Of a stretch of 64,000 bases of DNA, positions 17,256 to 26,750 are shown piece after piece (position 1 is the first letter of the stretch; every line of letters starts with the position of its first letter). The DNA is taken from NCBI RefSeq assembly GCF_965208485.1, contig NZ_OZ242344.1, positions 496,001 to 560,000 on the forward strand, in the 5' to 3' direction. Source of the stretch: Poriferisodalis sp965208485 (GTDB lineage Bacteria > Actinomycetota > Acidimicrobiia > Acidimicrobiales > Poriferisodalaceae). A model generated the notes under the pieces. The model made no database searches and was not told the origin of the DNA. It was given only the letters and a program-made list of their open reading frames with translations. The translations under genes were made by a program, and so were the position numbers.

Positions 17256-17939
17256 TCAGTCACCCCCCGATGCGGTGATCCGGGCCGGGCGCTCGCCGAA
17301 CAGGGCAGCTCCGATGCGCACCACCGTCGATCCGGCGCGTACGGCTTGCTCGAGATCCGCGCTCATCCCGATGCAGCGATGCTCGAGATCGTGGCGGTCG
17401 GCGAAGCGGCTCACTTCGGTGAAGGCTGCCTCGATGTCCGCCGGCGAGCCCTGCGGGCCGATCGCCATGCAGCCCCGCACATCGAGTCCCGCGTCCCTCG
17501 CTTGGGTGACCAAGGACGGAGCGTTGTCCAGGCCGCAGCCGCCTTGGGTCGATGCCCCGCTCAGATCGAGCTGCACGAAGACCTCCGCGCCCGGGCGATG
17601 CCTTGAGATCTCGTTCACGAGTCGTGCACGGTCCACGCTCTGCCAGAGGTCGACGAGGCCCGCAAGCTGCCGGACCTTGTTCGATTGCAGGCGACCGATG
17701 AAATGGACTTCGAGCCGGTCCTGCACTTCTGGATTCAGCTGGTCCCACTTGGCGCGCAGTTCTTGGGCGTAGCTCTCCCCGATCATCATCATGCCCGCCG
17801 ACGCGGCAGCTTCCAGCGCGGATGCGTCGAAGCCCTTGGTCACGGCCACGATGCCGATGCGCGACGGGTCGCCGCCGGCGTCGGCGATCCGCTGACGAAC
17901 CCGTTCCGCCCTCCGAGCGACATCATCCGGATCAATCAC
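17256..17939 (-). CDS. yggS: YggS-family pyridoxal phosphate homeostasis protein
   Basis: PLP-binding TIM-barrel protein (PLPBP family) that buffers free pyridoxal phosphate and affects amino-acid balance. The PLP lysine is in IGIVAVTKGFDASAL (about residue 34); IGESYAQELRAKWDQL, HFIGRLQSNKVRQLAG, GCMAIGPQG and EHRCIGMSADLEQAVRAGST are family signatures. The chosen start is GTG 17939, overlapping pgeF by 8 bp and giving 228 residues; the frame extends further upstream antisense-free but without family similarity. Confidence 0.9.
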   Translation of the reverse strand: MIDPDDVARRAERVRQRIADAGGDPSRIGIVAVTKGFDASALEAAASAGMMMIGESYAQELRAKWDQLNPEVQDRLEVHFIGRLQSNKVRQLAGLVDLWQSVDRARLVNEISRHRPGAEVFVQLDLSGASTQGGCGLDNAPSLVTQARDAGLDVRGCMAIGPQGSPADIEAAFTEVSRFADRHDLEHRCIGMSADLEQAVRAGSTVVRIGAALFGERPARITASGGD

Positions 17940-18618
17940 CGGTCTCGCCTGGGGCTGCGTCACCGTCGAGGCAGACAAGCAGTGCGGTGCGACCCCGCTC
18001 TGCCCTGGTGCGGTGCGAGAAGTAGCGAGTGTCCGAAGCTGTGCATCGTCCCAATTCGGTGTCGACCACGGCATTGCCGCGGCGGAGGGCCAGCCGCACT
18101 CCCTCAGCAAGGTCGAGCGAGGGCGTGTCCCATGCCGTTGCGCCGGCGACACTCGAACCCAGAGTGGTCACCGCTTGGGCCAGGTCTGCTGCTTCGAACT
18201 CATAGTGCGCCGAACAGATGTGGGGACCGACGACGGCCCGGATATGGCCGAATCCGTGGCCCGCCAGCTCCGTCAGAACAGCTTCGACGACACCGGCGAG
18301 CAGGCCTCGCCATCCCGCGTGAGCTGCTGCCACGGCACCGCGCCCGCTTGCGTCGTGCCCGTACAGCGCCACCGGCACGCAATCGGCGGTGCGGACAGCC
18401 AGCATGGCCCCTGGGGTCGTCGTCCACGCAGCATCAGCGCAAGCACCCAGATGATCTCCAGGCTGATCGACCCTCAGCACATGACAGCCGTGCACTTGCC
18501 TCAGCACGGTCGTCATGGCGCCTGAGGACCCGTCAGTGGGCGCGCAGTCGCCGTCGGTGCGCTCGGAGATGCTGATTCGCACCATGTGGCTCCCGGCACG
18601 GCGATGCAGCGTCAACAT
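17932..18618 (-). CDS. pgeF: PgeF/YlmD-type multicopper purine nucleosidase-like protein (DUF152)
   Basis: About 228 residues from ATG 18618. Family signatures are VLRQVHGCHVLRVDQPG, AVRTADCVPVALYGHD, AAAHAGWRGLLAGVVEAVL and VVGPHICSAHYEF, which carry the His and Cys metal ligands. Members are called polyphenol oxidases or peptidoglycan-editing factors; biochemical work supports purine nucleoside phosphorylase or deaminase activity. It lies 22 bp after ftsZ, its normal place in dcw clusters, and may prevent misincorporation during wall synthesis. Confidence 0.88.
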   Translation of the reverse strand: MLTLHRRAGSHMVRISISERTDGDCAPTDGSSGAMTTVLRQVHGCHVLRVDQPGDHLGACADAAWTTTPGAMLAVRTADCVPVALYGHDASGRGAVAAAHAGWRGLLAGVVEAVLTELAGHGFGHIRAVVGPHICSAHYEFEAADLAQAVTTLGSSVAGATAWDTPSLDLAEGVRLALRRGNAVVDTELGRCTASDTRYFSHRTRAERGRTALLVCLDGDAAPGETGD

Positions 18619-18640
18619 GAGGGCCGTGCCGGCCGCGGCG

Positions 18641-19720
18641 TCACCGCAGGAAGCTGGGAACGTCGAACGATTCGTCGTCGCCGTCAAGATCGCCGAACGG
18701 GTCGGCAAGATCGTCACCGTCGTCCGAACCGGCAAAATCGCCGAGCGCTGCGCCGCCCGATGACCGCGGTGCCGTGTACCGATCGAACCCGGCGGCGATG
18801 ACCGTGACACGGATCTCCTCGCCCTGTGAGTCGTCGATCACCGTGCCGAAGATGATGTTGGCCTCGGCATGCGCGACTTCTCGGATCACCTCGGCTGCTT
18901 CATTGACTTCGAAAAGTCCCAGTTCCGGGCCGGCCGCGATGTTCAGCAGAATGCCGCGCGCACCGTCGATGGACTCTTCGAGCAGGGAGGAAGACACGGC
19001 CTGCCGGGCCGCGTTCTTCGAGCGGTTCTCGCCGTGTGCGCGCCCGATGCCCATCAGCGCGGTGCCTGCGTTGGACATGATCGCCTTCACGTCGGCGAAG
19101 TCGGTGTTGATGAGCCCCGGAGTCGTGATGAGTCCTGAGATGCCCGAGACGCCCTCGCGCAGCACGTCGTCGGCCATCCGGAACGCGTCGATGATCGACG
19201 TGTGCTCGCTCGCCACCGTCAGCAGCCGATCGTTGGGGATGACAATGAGCGTGTCGACTCGCTCCTTCAGCCGCTCGATTCCCTGCTCGGCCTGGATTTG
19301 GCGCCGCTTGCCCTCGAAGGCGAACGGGCGAGTGACCACGCCGATGGTGAGCGCACCGACTTCCTTGGAGATCTCGGCGACGACGGGCGCACCGCCGGTT
19401 CCCGTGCCGCCGCCCTCACCGGCGGTGATGAACACCATGTCGGCGCCCTGCAAAGACTCAGCGATCTCGTCGCGGTGTTCCTCGGCCGCCCTGGTGCCGA
19501 CCTCGGGGTCGCTTCCGGCGCCGAGTCCGCGGGTCAGTTGGCGACCGATGTCCAGCTTGACGTCGGCGTCGCTCAGCAGCAGTGCCTGTGCGTCGGTGTT
19601 GACGGCGATGAACTCGACGCCGCCGAGTCCGACATCGATCATGCGGTTGACGGCGTTGGAGCCGCCGCCCCCGACGCCTACCACCTTGATGATTGCCACG
19701 TAGTTCTGTGGTGAGGCCAC
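18641..19720 (-). CDS. ftsZ: Cell division protein FtsZ
   Basis: Tubulin-like GTPase that polymerises into the division ring. The tubulin signature GGGTGTGGAP is at about residues 103-112, the N-terminal nucleotide loop is VGVGGGGSNAVNRM, the T7 loop is INTDFADVKAIM. The C-terminal tail ends DESFDVPSFLR, the peptide that binds SepF or FtsW. The start is GTG 19720, preceded by GAGGAG; the frame continues upstream without similarity. 359 residues, normal length. It is followed by pgeF, yggS and sepF. Confidence 0.97.
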   Translation of the reverse strand: MASPQNYVAIIKVVGVGGGGSNAVNRMIDVGLGGVEFIAVNTDAQALLLSDADVKLDIGRQLTRGLGAGSDPEVGTRAAEEHRDEIAESLQGADMVFITAGEGGGTGTGGAPVVAEISKEVGALTIGVVTRPFAFEGKRRQIQAEQGIERLKERVDTLIVIPNDRLLTVASEHTSIIDAFRMADDVLREGVSGISGLITTPGLINTDFADVKAIMSNAGTALMGIGRAHGENRSKNAARQAVSSSLLEESIDGARGILLNIAAGPELGLFEVNEAAEVIREVAHAEANIIFGTVIDDSQGEEIRVTVIAAGFDRYTAPRSSGGAALGDFAGSDDGDDLADPFGDLDGDDESFDVPSFLR

Positions 19721-19865
19721 GGGGCTCCTCGCGTTCTTCGGCTGGCCGCGTCCGTCAGCGGCGCCACGGCCAGCGCCTCCTAGGGAAAATAGCGCATTGC
19801 ACGACAGTACCGATGCCTCTTCGAGTGAGCAAGCCCAGACCCACGAATTCACGAATTGATGAGGA

Positions 19866-20621
19866 TCATCGAGTCGGCGCGCGAACGACGGGGAGATGCG
19901 CAACGGACACATCGAGAAATGCCCCGGGGGGCGTCAAGCCGGGGATCACCGCCGCAATCGCCGCCGTCTTTGCTCCGATCGCCGAGTCATCACCGAGAGT
20001 CGCTTCGAACACGGCACCATCCGACTGCCGTCGCACGCGTGCACCCACATCACCTCGCCCGTCGCGCCACAAGGCGGCAACCACAAAGCCGAGCTGTCCG
20101 TCCGCAGTGTCGAGCACTTCCAACAGCGCGTCGGCGTCTGGGGCCAGATAGTCGCCAACGGCAGGCGCCGCGGCTATTCCGGACAGGCGCGGCAGTGCCG
20201 GCGGCGTTGCCAGCACGGTGGTGAGCACGCGTCCCTCGCGGTCTACTAGCACCCAGCTCTCAGGCGCAGTGAGCGCTAGCGCGACGGGGGCGCGCTCGAC
20301 GATGTCGACTTCCACGGCTCCGCCCCAGAGGCGGCGGACCTGGGCGCTGTGGACCCACGGCAGTTCGCCGAGGGCATCCCGAGCGCCGCCGACATCCAGC
20401 GTCCCCATGAAATCGCCGAGTTTGATGCCCGCGGCCTGGATGGCTTCGTCGTAACTCACGCGATGCAGGCCGCGGAAGTCGATGCGATCCACGTCGAACG
20501 CCCCGGCTGAGACAGAGATCACGCTGCTCAGCAGCAGGACCGCCGCAGCGACAGTCAAGATCGCCCACCGGTTGGCACGGTTCTTTGGCTGCGTCGGCGT
20601 GTCGACTGGCTTTGGCGACAC
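19866..20621 (-). CDS. ftsQ: Cell division protein FtsQ (POTRA domain)
   Basis: A 251-residue bitopic divisome protein. A short cytosolic N-terminus is followed by one membrane helix (about residues 19-40, WAILTVAAAVLLLSSVISVS) and a periplasm-side POTRA domain (FDVDRIDFRGLHRVSYDEAI). The following FtsQ/DivIB beta domain includes LPWVHSAQVRRLWGGAVEVD and RAPVALALTAPESWVLVDRE. The start is GTG 20621, 3 bp after the murB stop. FtsQ bridges FtsL/FtsB and FtsW/FtsI. Confidence 0.9.
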   Translation of the reverse strand: MSPKPVDTPTQPKNRANRWAILTVAAAVLLLSSVISVSAGAFDVDRIDFRGLHRVSYDEAIQAAGIKLGDFMGTLDVGGARDALGELPWVHSAQVRRLWGGAVEVDIVERAPVALALTAPESWVLVDREGRVLTTVLATPPALPRLSGIAAAPAVGDYLAPDADALLEVLDTADGQLGFVVAALWRDGRGDVGARVRRQSDGAVFEATLGDDSAIGAKTAAIAAVIPGLTPPGAFLDVSVAHLPVVRAPTR

Positions 20622-20624
20622 GAC

Positions 20625-21584
20625 TCAAGCGAGGCTGGGCGAGTCCCCGAAGCCCACCATGCGAACTTCGGGTTGCAGCGTGACGCCGTGCTTCTCGGCA
20701 ACGCGACGACGGATCTCGACCATCAACGCGACGACATCGGCCGCAGTGCCGCCCGGATCGGACACGATAAAGTTGGCATGCACCCGAGAGATCTCGGCGG
20801 TACCGATGCGCAAGCCCCGGAGTCCTGCTTGATCGATTCGTGCGCCCGCGGAGTCCGAGGGCGGGTTCATGAACACAGAGCCGGAGTTCTGCCCTCCCGG
20901 CTGGTGCTCGCGGCGCCAGCGGACGATGTCGGCTATCCGGCCCATTGCGGCGTCGGGCGGCGTGCGATGCCCCTGCAGCCGGGCGCGCAGCACGACATCG
21001 CTGTCGCCCAAGCCGCTGCGGCGGTAGCCCAGCGCCAAGTCTTCAGCCTGACAGCAGACGACCAGTGGCGGCGTGTCCTGACTGTCAAGGTCGGCAATGT
21101 CAGCGTCGATCAGGCACGACGCGAGATCGCTGCCGTGTCCCCCCGCATTCATGCGTACTGCCCCGCCCACCGAACCCGGCACGCCGACAGCCCATTCCAG
21201 CCCGCCGATGCCGACACTCGCACACCGGCGTGCCAGCACTGGCAGCACTACGGCAGCACCAGCTGTGACAGTCGTCTCGGCGTGGTCAATCTCTATCCCG
21301 CTGTACGCCTCCCCCAAGAACAGCGCGATGCCTTCGAATCCGCGGTCCGCAACGAGCACGTTCGACCCGCGTCCGAACACGATGATCTCCAGCCCAGAGG
21401 CTTCGCTCGCCTCACGCGCGCACTGCAGGTCGGCAGCGCTGCTGATCTCGAATGCCACCGCAGCAGGACCGCCCACTCGGGACGTCGTCAGGGCACCGAG
21501 CGGCGCATCGCTCCGTGCTCGAGGTCCCAGCACGGCGGCTGCCGTCGAGACGGCATCAGGATCCGACCACCGATCAGGACACAT
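20625..21584 (-). CDS. murB: UDP-N-acetylenolpyruvoylglucosamine reductase
   Basis: FAD-dependent reductase forming UDP-MurNAc in peptidoglycan precursor synthesis; 319 residues. FAD-binding segments are TTSRVGGPAAVAFEI, FGRGSNVLVADRGFEG and AVGVPGSVGGAVRMNAGGHG; the substrate-domain serine is in NSGSVFMNPP, and AGLRGLRIGTAEISRVHANF with the C-terminal LQPEVRMVG carries the catalytic Glu. It overlaps murC by 11 bp and is followed closely by ftsQ. Confidence 0.95.
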   Translation of the reverse strand: MCPDRWSDPDAVSTAAAVLGPRARSDAPLGALTTSRVGGPAAVAFEISSAADLQCAREASEASGLEIIVFGRGSNVLVADRGFEGIALFLGEAYSGIEIDHAETTVTAGAAVVLPVLARRCASVGIGGLEWAVGVPGSVGGAVRMNAGGHGSDLASCLIDADIADLDSQDTPPLVVCCQAEDLALGYRRSGLGDSDVVLRARLQGHRTPPDAAMGRIADIVRWRREHQPGGQNSGSVFMNPPSDSAGARIDQAGLRGLRIGTAEISRVHANFIVSDPGGTAADVVALMVEIRRRVAEKHGVTLQPEVRMVGFGDSPSLA

Positions 21585-22953
21585 GCAGGAGTTCGTCCGC
21601 CAGCGTCGTGAGGTCGCCCGCTCCCAGCGTCAGGCAGACATCGCCTGGTCGCAAGTTGCAGCGCAAGTACGACCGCAGTTCGGCCCGTCCCGGCAGGTAG
21701 GCCACCGGGGCATAGGGATGCGCATCGAGCACAGCCCCGAGCACGAGTTCCGTGGACACACCCGGGCATGGCATCTCGTCGGCCGGGTAAATGTCGGTCA
21801 GAACGAGCTGATCGGCGCCGGCAAATGCGTCCTCGAAGTCCTGCCACAGCGATGCGACGCGCGAGTAGCGATGAGGCTGGAAGACCACCACAATGCGACG
21901 CCATCCCCCGCTTCGGGCTGCGGAGATCGCGGCCTCTACCTCGGTCGGCAAGTGGGCATAGTCGTCGACGAACGAGATGCCGTCACGCTCGCCGCGACGC
22001 TCGAATCTGCGGGCAACACCAGCGAAGCGTCCCAGCGCCTCGATCATCGGAGAGGCCGCGGCGCCCAGCTCCAGTGCTGCCGCCAGCGCACCTGCGGCGT
22101 TCGTCACGTTGTGCATGCCCGGCAGCGGCATCTCGCACCTGCCGATCAAGGTGCCGCGGTGGATCAGATCGAATCCTGCGCCAGAGCGTCCCGTGCGCGG
22201 TTGCACGATGCGGTAGTCGGCCTGCGGCGAGATGCCATAGGTGATGCAGTCGCCGACGCGTGAGGCCAGAGCTGCCGCCTCGTGATCATCGGCACACAGC
22301 ATGCGGAACCCGTCTGCACCTGCACAGAACCGGACGAACGCGTCGACGAGGGCATTGAAGCTGCCGTAGTGCCCGAGATGGTCGGGCTCCACGTTGGTGA
22401 CGAGCACTGCGTCGGCCCCGAGCTCGAGAAAGGTCCCGTCGGACTCGTCGGCTTCGACGACGAACCACTCCCCCGCTGTGTCCCAGACGGCTCCCGACCC
22501 GATCTCGTTCAGCTCGCCGCCGACCAAGAATGAGGGATGCCCTCCGGCAGCGACCAAGCACAGGGACAGCATGGACGAGGTCGTCGTCTTGCCGTGGGTG
22601 CCGCCGACTGCCAGCGTCCGCTTGCGCTGACAGATCCGGCTGAGCAGTTCGGCGCGGCTCAGCACCGGGATCCCGCGGCTGCGCGCGGCGACCAGTTCGG
22701 CGTTGCCCACAGGCACCGCACTGGAATGCGCCACGAGGTCAACGTCGCCCAAGTTGGCAGGATCGTGGCCGATCGCCACACGCGCTCCTTGAGCCGCAAG
22801 CCGGGTCATTCCCGGCCCCGGTCTCAGGTCGCTGCCGCTCAGCGCGTGACCCATCTCTGCCAGCACCAAGCCGATGGCATTCATGCCCGATCCGCCGGCG
22901 CCGACGAGGTGAATCCGGCGGGGCTCGCTCAGGTTGATCGCCGAGCCAGTCAT
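21574..22953 (-). CDS. murC: UDP-N-acetylmuramate--L-alanine ligase
   Basis: Cytoplasmic ATP-dependent ligase adding the first L-Ala to UDP-MurNAc; 459 residues. The N-terminal Rossmann loop is IHLVGAGGSGMNAIGLVLAE, the ATP loop AVGGTHGKTTTSSML (about residues 109-123), then VEADESDGTFL and NVEPDHLGHYGSF, and the C-terminal VVFQPHRYSRVASLWQDF and GAGDLTTLADEL. It overlaps murG upstream by 4 bp and murB downstream by 11 bp. Confidence 0.97.
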   Translation of the reverse strand: MTGSAINLSEPRRIHLVGAGGSGMNAIGLVLAEMGHALSGSDLRPGPGMTRLAAQGARVAIGHDPANLGDVDLVAHSSAVPVGNAELVAARSRGIPVLSRAELLSRICQRKRTLAVGGTHGKTTTSSMLSLCLVAAGGHPSFLVGGELNEIGSGAVWDTAGEWFVVEADESDGTFLELGADAVLVTNVEPDHLGHYGSFNALVDAFVRFCAGADGFRMLCADDHEAAALASRVGDCITYGISPQADYRIVQPRTGRSGAGFDLIHRGTLIGRCEMPLPGMHNVTNAAGALAAALELGAAASPMIEALGRFAGVARRFERRGERDGISFVDDYAHLPTEVEAAISAARSGGWRRIVVVFQPHRYSRVASLWQDFEDAFAGADQLVLTDIYPADEMPCPGVSTELVLGAVLDAHPYAPVAYLPGRAELRSYLRCNLRPGDVCLTLGAGDLTTLADELLHVS

Positions 22954-24128
22954 GAGGCGCCCTCGATGGACAGCGAGACCGTGTCGGGGACGGCGGTGCT
23001 GTGCTGGATGACAAGACGCGCAACCCGCTGGGCGGCGTCAGCGCGGCCGAAGGTCAAGCCCTCGGGGACAGGTCCTCCGATTCGGTCCACCGGTCCGGAC
23101 ATCGCTTTGATCTCGTAGAGCAGCCTGGCTGCGTCAAAATCGGCATCGGACACCATGCGTGCCTGGCCTGTGGAGACCAGCACCTCGGCATTGCGCCGCT
23201 GGTGATCATGAGTGGCGATCGGCAATGGCACCAGCACCGCCGAGGTTCCCAACACCGACAGCTCCGCCACAGTGGAGGCGCCTGCGCGGCAGACCACCAG
23301 GTCGGCCGCTGCCAAGGCCATTGGCAGGTGCTCGTCGAACGGGACTGCGCGGTACCAGTCGCGCACGGCTGCACCGTCATCCCGGGGAGCAGGTTCTGGC
23401 GGGCGGTCCTCCCAATCCCGGCGGCCGACTACGTGGTAGACGAATACGCCATCTCGGTCCCGCAGTGATGGCAGTGCCGACCACACGGCGGTATTGATGC
23501 GCCGCGAGCCCAGCGAACCTCCGAAGACAGCTATGCACGTTGCATCAGTCGGCCAGCCGAGACGTTCGCGGGCGTCGCCGGCATCGTGCGCTGCTTGGGC
23601 GACCTCTGACCGAACGGGATTGCCGGTCACCACCTCGCGGTGCAAGCCGGTGCCTCCCACGGGCACCGCAGCGGCTCGCGCAAAGCGCCCAAGCAGACGG
23701 TTGGCGGCCGAGGCAACGGCGTTCTGCTCGGCGATGACCAGCGGCACTCGCCAGATCACCGCTCCGAGCGTGGCGGGAAATGCGGCGTAGCCGCCGAGCG
23801 ACAGCACCGCGGCGGGACGTCGCTTGCGCACGAGCGCGATTCCTCGCAGCGTCGCCCATGCCAGGCCCACGGCCGCCACTGCATTGGTCAGATTGACCCG
23901 TCTCGCCGTGAGGCCGCGTCCGCCCAGCACGGTCAGACCGAATCCCGCCGCAGGCACGAGCTGGGCGTCCATGCCCCGCTTGCTGCCGACGAAGTGGATT
24001 TCCTCAGCCGGCCAGCCGCCGTCGGTGAGCGCATCTGCCACAGCCAAGCCCGGAATGAGATGTCCAGCAGTTCCCCCGCCGGCAATGAGAACGCTCGGGG
24101 CTCGGGAGGCTCTGGCACGTACTGCCAC
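22950..24128 (-). CDS. murG: MurG, lipid II-forming N-acetylglucosaminyltransferase
   Basis: Membrane-associated GT-B glycosyltransferase that adds GlcNAc to lipid I. The first glycine loop is LIAGGGTAGHLIPGLAVADA (about residues 15-34), the second IAVFGGSLGSRRINTAVW, and the nucleotide-sugar motif VVCRAGASTVAELSVLGTSA. 392 residues, slightly longer than usual because of the N-terminus. It lies 3 bp downstream of ftsW and its stop overlaps murC. Confidence 0.96.
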   Translation of the reverse strand: MAVRARASRAPSVLIAGGGTAGHLIPGLAVADALTDGGWPAEEIHFVGSKRGMDAQLVPAAGFGLTVLGGRGLTARRVNLTNAVAAVGLAWATLRGIALVRKRRPAAVLSLGGYAAFPATLGAVIWRVPLVIAEQNAVASAANRLLGRFARAAAVPVGGTGLHREVVTGNPVRSEVAQAAHDAGDARERLGWPTDATCIAVFGGSLGSRRINTAVWSALPSLRDRDGVFVYHVVGRRDWEDRPPEPAPRDDGAAVRDWYRAVPFDEHLPMALAAADLVVCRAGASTVAELSVLGTSAVLVPLPIATHDHQRRNAEVLVSTGQARMVSDADFDAARLLYEIKAMSGPVDRIGGPVPEGLTFGRADAAQRVARLVIQHSTAVPDTVSLSIEGAS

Positions 24129-24131
24129 GAC

Positions 24132-25247
24132 TCAGCCGGACTGCCGTGTCACGTTCAGGAGCAGCCCAGCAGCAGCGGACGTCACCACGAGCGACGATCC
24201 GCCGAAGGACAGGAACGGCAGGGGCACACCGGTCACCGGCAGCAATCCAACCACACCGCCGACGTTGATCAGCGTCTGCAGCACAAACCAGATGGCAATT
24301 CCTGCTGCGAGCAACGAGCCGAACAAATCCGGCGCCTTCTGAGAGGTCCGGAAGCCACCGATGCCCACGACGCCGAGCAGTGCCAGGAGTCCCAGCGCTC
24401 CGAAGAGGCCCATCTCCTCCCCGACGATCACGAAGATGAAGTCGGTTTCGGCATTCGGCACCCATCCCCACTTGGCCTGACCGGCGCCCAGTCCGGTACC
24501 GCGCACCCCGCCTTGTGCCAAGCCGACCAAGCTCTGGAATGTCTGGTAGCCGCTGTCCGCACGCTCCGCGATCGGATCCAGGAATCCGATCAAGCGTTCA
24601 CGCCGGTAGGGAGCGGCGAACGCCAGCAACGGAGCGGCAACGCCCACCATCAGCACGATCTTGACGAGATCGCGTCCCGGCAAGCCAGCGGCGAAGAGCA
24701 TCCCCGCCCCGATGCCGACGAGGAGCAGCGTGGTTCCGAGGTCGGGCTGCAACAGCACGAGCGAGCTGATGACGGTCAGCATCAGCATCGTGGGACGCAG
24801 AATGCGGTCCGACCGATGGATCTGCTCTTTGCGAGAGTCCAGGAAAGCGGCCAGCGCCACGATCAGGGCGAGCTTGGCGATCTCTGAGGGCTGCACGCTG
24901 AACTGCCCGAGTTCGAGCCAGCGGCGTGCCCCGCCGGAACGAGTGCCGATGGCCAGCACGACCACCAGCAGCAAGACGCTGGCTGCAGCCAACGGCAGTG
25001 CGAAGCGCCGCCAATGGCGGTAATCAATGCCCACGGCGACCAGGAACGCTGCGCCTGCGACCGAGGCTGACAACAAGTGACGCCTGAAGTATTGCGAGGG
25101 TCGATCCGGCGATTCCACCCCCACCGCCGACGTGGCAGACAGAACCAGCACGACGCCGAGGATCAGCAGCAGCACGACCGCTGACATCAGCGCCGCGTAG
25201 CGGACAGAAGGCCCCGTCGGGGGGCGCTGAAGACTCCGCGGGCTCAC
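24132..25247 (-). CDS. ftsW: FtsW, SEDS-family septal peptidoglycan glycosyltransferase
   Basis: Polytopic membrane protein of the SEDS family, the septal glycan polymerase partner of FtsI. About ten hydrophobic segments are visible; family signatures are GSGGARRWLELGQFSVQPSE, IAKLALIVALAAFLDSRKEQ, LLQPDLGTTLLLVGIGAGML, KWGWVPNAETDFIFVIVGEE and VVGLLPVTGVPLPFLSFGGSS. Start placed at GTG 25247, which overlaps the murD stop as GTGA and gives 371 residues; in-frame codons upstream lie inside murD. Confidence 0.95.
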   Translation of the reverse strand: MSPRSLQRPPTGPSVRYAALMSAVVLLLILGVVLVLSATSAVGVESPDRPSQYFRRHLLSASVAGAAFLVAVGIDYRHWRRFALPLAAASVLLLVVVLAIGTRSGGARRWLELGQFSVQPSEIAKLALIVALAAFLDSRKEQIHRSDRILRPTMLMLTVISSLVLLQPDLGTTLLLVGIGAGMLFAAGLPGRDLVKIVLMVGVAAPLLAFAAPYRRERLIGFLDPIAERADSGYQTFQSLVGLAQGGVRGTGLGAGQAKWGWVPNAETDFIFVIVGEEMGLFGALGLLALLGVVGIGGFRTSQKAPDLFGSLLAAGIAIWFVLQTLINVGGVVGLLPVTGVPLPFLSFGGSSLVVTSAAAGLLLNVTRQSG

Positions 25248-26680
25248 TGCTGTCCCTCCCGCTGAGCCAGTTCGTCGTGACGAACCCGCAGTTCGGTCAC
25301 GGACGCGATGAAATGCTGTCCCCGGTCGCGATAGCTCGAGTACCAGTCGAACGAGGCGCAACCTGGCGACAGCACCACGTCGCCGGCGGGCAGCGCCATG
25401 CGGTAGGCGAGCTCGACGGCCTCGGGCATCGAGTCTGCCCGTCGCATCTCCGGATGGTGCGGGCGCAGCCGGCCGAAGCTCCCGATGACGGCGTCGGCGG
25501 ACTCCCCGATCGCGACGACCCCCCGCACATGCGCCGCTGCCTCTGCAAGATCGCTCAAGTCAAGTCCCTTGTTGCGCCCGCCTGCAATGAGGATCGCATC
25601 GGAGAACCCGGTGAGCGCGGCAACCGTCGCATGTGGCGCCGTGGCCTTGCTGTCGTCATAGAAGCTCACGCCGCCCACCCGGCCGGCGAAAGCCAACCGG
25701 TGGGCCAGCCCGGCGAAGGACCTCAGCCCGGCCACCACGGCGTCAGCGGACGCTCCCATCTCGAGAGCGGCTGCCGTCGCCGCTGCGGCATTGGACAGGT
25801 CATGAGGGCGCTTGCGCGGCAACGCGGCCACATCCACCAGCGGACTGCCGAACGCCATCAGCATGCCGGCCTCGAAGCGGACATCGGCGGGTGCGCCGAG
25901 CGCGTCGGCGGCGGCAAAGGTCACGTTGCGCGCTTCGATGCCTGCGGTCCGCGGTCCGATGCCCGGATCGCCGTAGGGCGCCACTGCGACGTCACCGGGA
26001 CCCTGATGCGCCCAGATACGCGCTTTGCAGGCTGCGTAGTCGCCGAAATCCGGATGCCAGTCCAAATGGTCGGGCGCCAGATTGAGCCACACCGCCACCG
26101 CGGGAGCAAACAGTCGAGTTCGGCAGAGCCGGAACGATGATGCTTCGACGACGAACGTGTCTACGTCCTCCGATATGGCGTCTACCAGCGCGACATCGGT
26201 ATTGCCGGCAGCAGCGGCGCTGATGCCGCTGCGGTTCAGCATGCGTTCGATCAGCGTGGTGACCGTGGTCTTGCCGTTCGTGCCGGTGACTGCTGCAACC
26301 GGGCGACCATCCCATTGGGCCGCAAGGTCGAGTTCGCTGACCACAGGCGTGCTGCTTGCGTCAGCGAGCCGGTAGCACGGGTGGCGGGGCGGCACCCCAG
26401 GCGCTGGGGCCACGGCAGCAGCCCGAATCACCAGCGAGCTGAGCAACCCGACCTCGGTGGAGTCGTGCACCTCGGTCAGAGTCAAGCCAGCCATCTCCGC
26501 CGCGCGGGTCGCCCGGTCCGGGCGGTCGTCGGCGACGATGACCTCGTGGCCATGAGCAGCGAGCGCTCTTGCGACAGCGCAGCCGGTGACGCCCATGCCG
26601 ACTACCAGCACCGGTCCGTCCTCGGGACCGACGACGCTCCGCAGCGGACGATCCGCGAAGCGCAGAGCACTGACGCTCAT
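25244..26680 (-). CDS. murD: UDP-N-acetylmuramoylalanine--D-glutamate ligase
   Basis: Cytoplasmic ligase adding D-Glu to UDP-MurNAc-L-Ala; 478 residues. The Rossmann segment is VLVVGMGVTGCAVARALAAH, the ATP loop AAVTGTNGKTTVTTLIERML, then EASSFRLCRTRLFAPAVAVW, LNLAPDHLDWHPDF and the C-terminal FYDDSKATAPHATVAAL and IAGGRNKGLDLSDLAEA, with CASFDWYSSYRDRGQHF at the end. It follows mraY after a 70-bp gap and is coupled to ftsW. Confidence 0.96.
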   Translation of the reverse strand: MSVSALRFADRPLRSVVGPEDGPVLVVGMGVTGCAVARALAAHGHEVIVADDRPDRATRAAEMAGLTLTEVHDSTEVGLLSSLVIRAAAVAPAPGVPPRHPCYRLADASSTPVVSELDLAAQWDGRPVAAVTGTNGKTTVTTLIERMLNRSGISAAAAGNTDVALVDAISEDVDTFVVEASSFRLCRTRLFAPAVAVWLNLAPDHLDWHPDFGDYAACKARIWAHQGPGDVAVAPYGDPGIGPRTAGIEARNVTFAAADALGAPADVRFEAGMLMAFGSPLVDVAALPRKRPHDLSNAAAATAAALEMGASADAVVAGLRSFAGLAHRLAFAGRVGGVSFYDDSKATAPHATVAALTGFSDAILIAGGRNKGLDLSDLAEAAAHVRGVVAIGESADAVIGSFGRLRPHHPEMRRADSMPEAVELAYRMALPAGDVVLSPGCASFDWYSSYRDRGQHFIASVTELRVRHDELAQREGQQ

Positions 26681-26750
26681 GGCGAGTCCTCTGGCAGCCG
26701 GAAACGGCGGTGCAGCGCCGAAAACCGCGAGCGCGCGCCGGTCGTCGAAG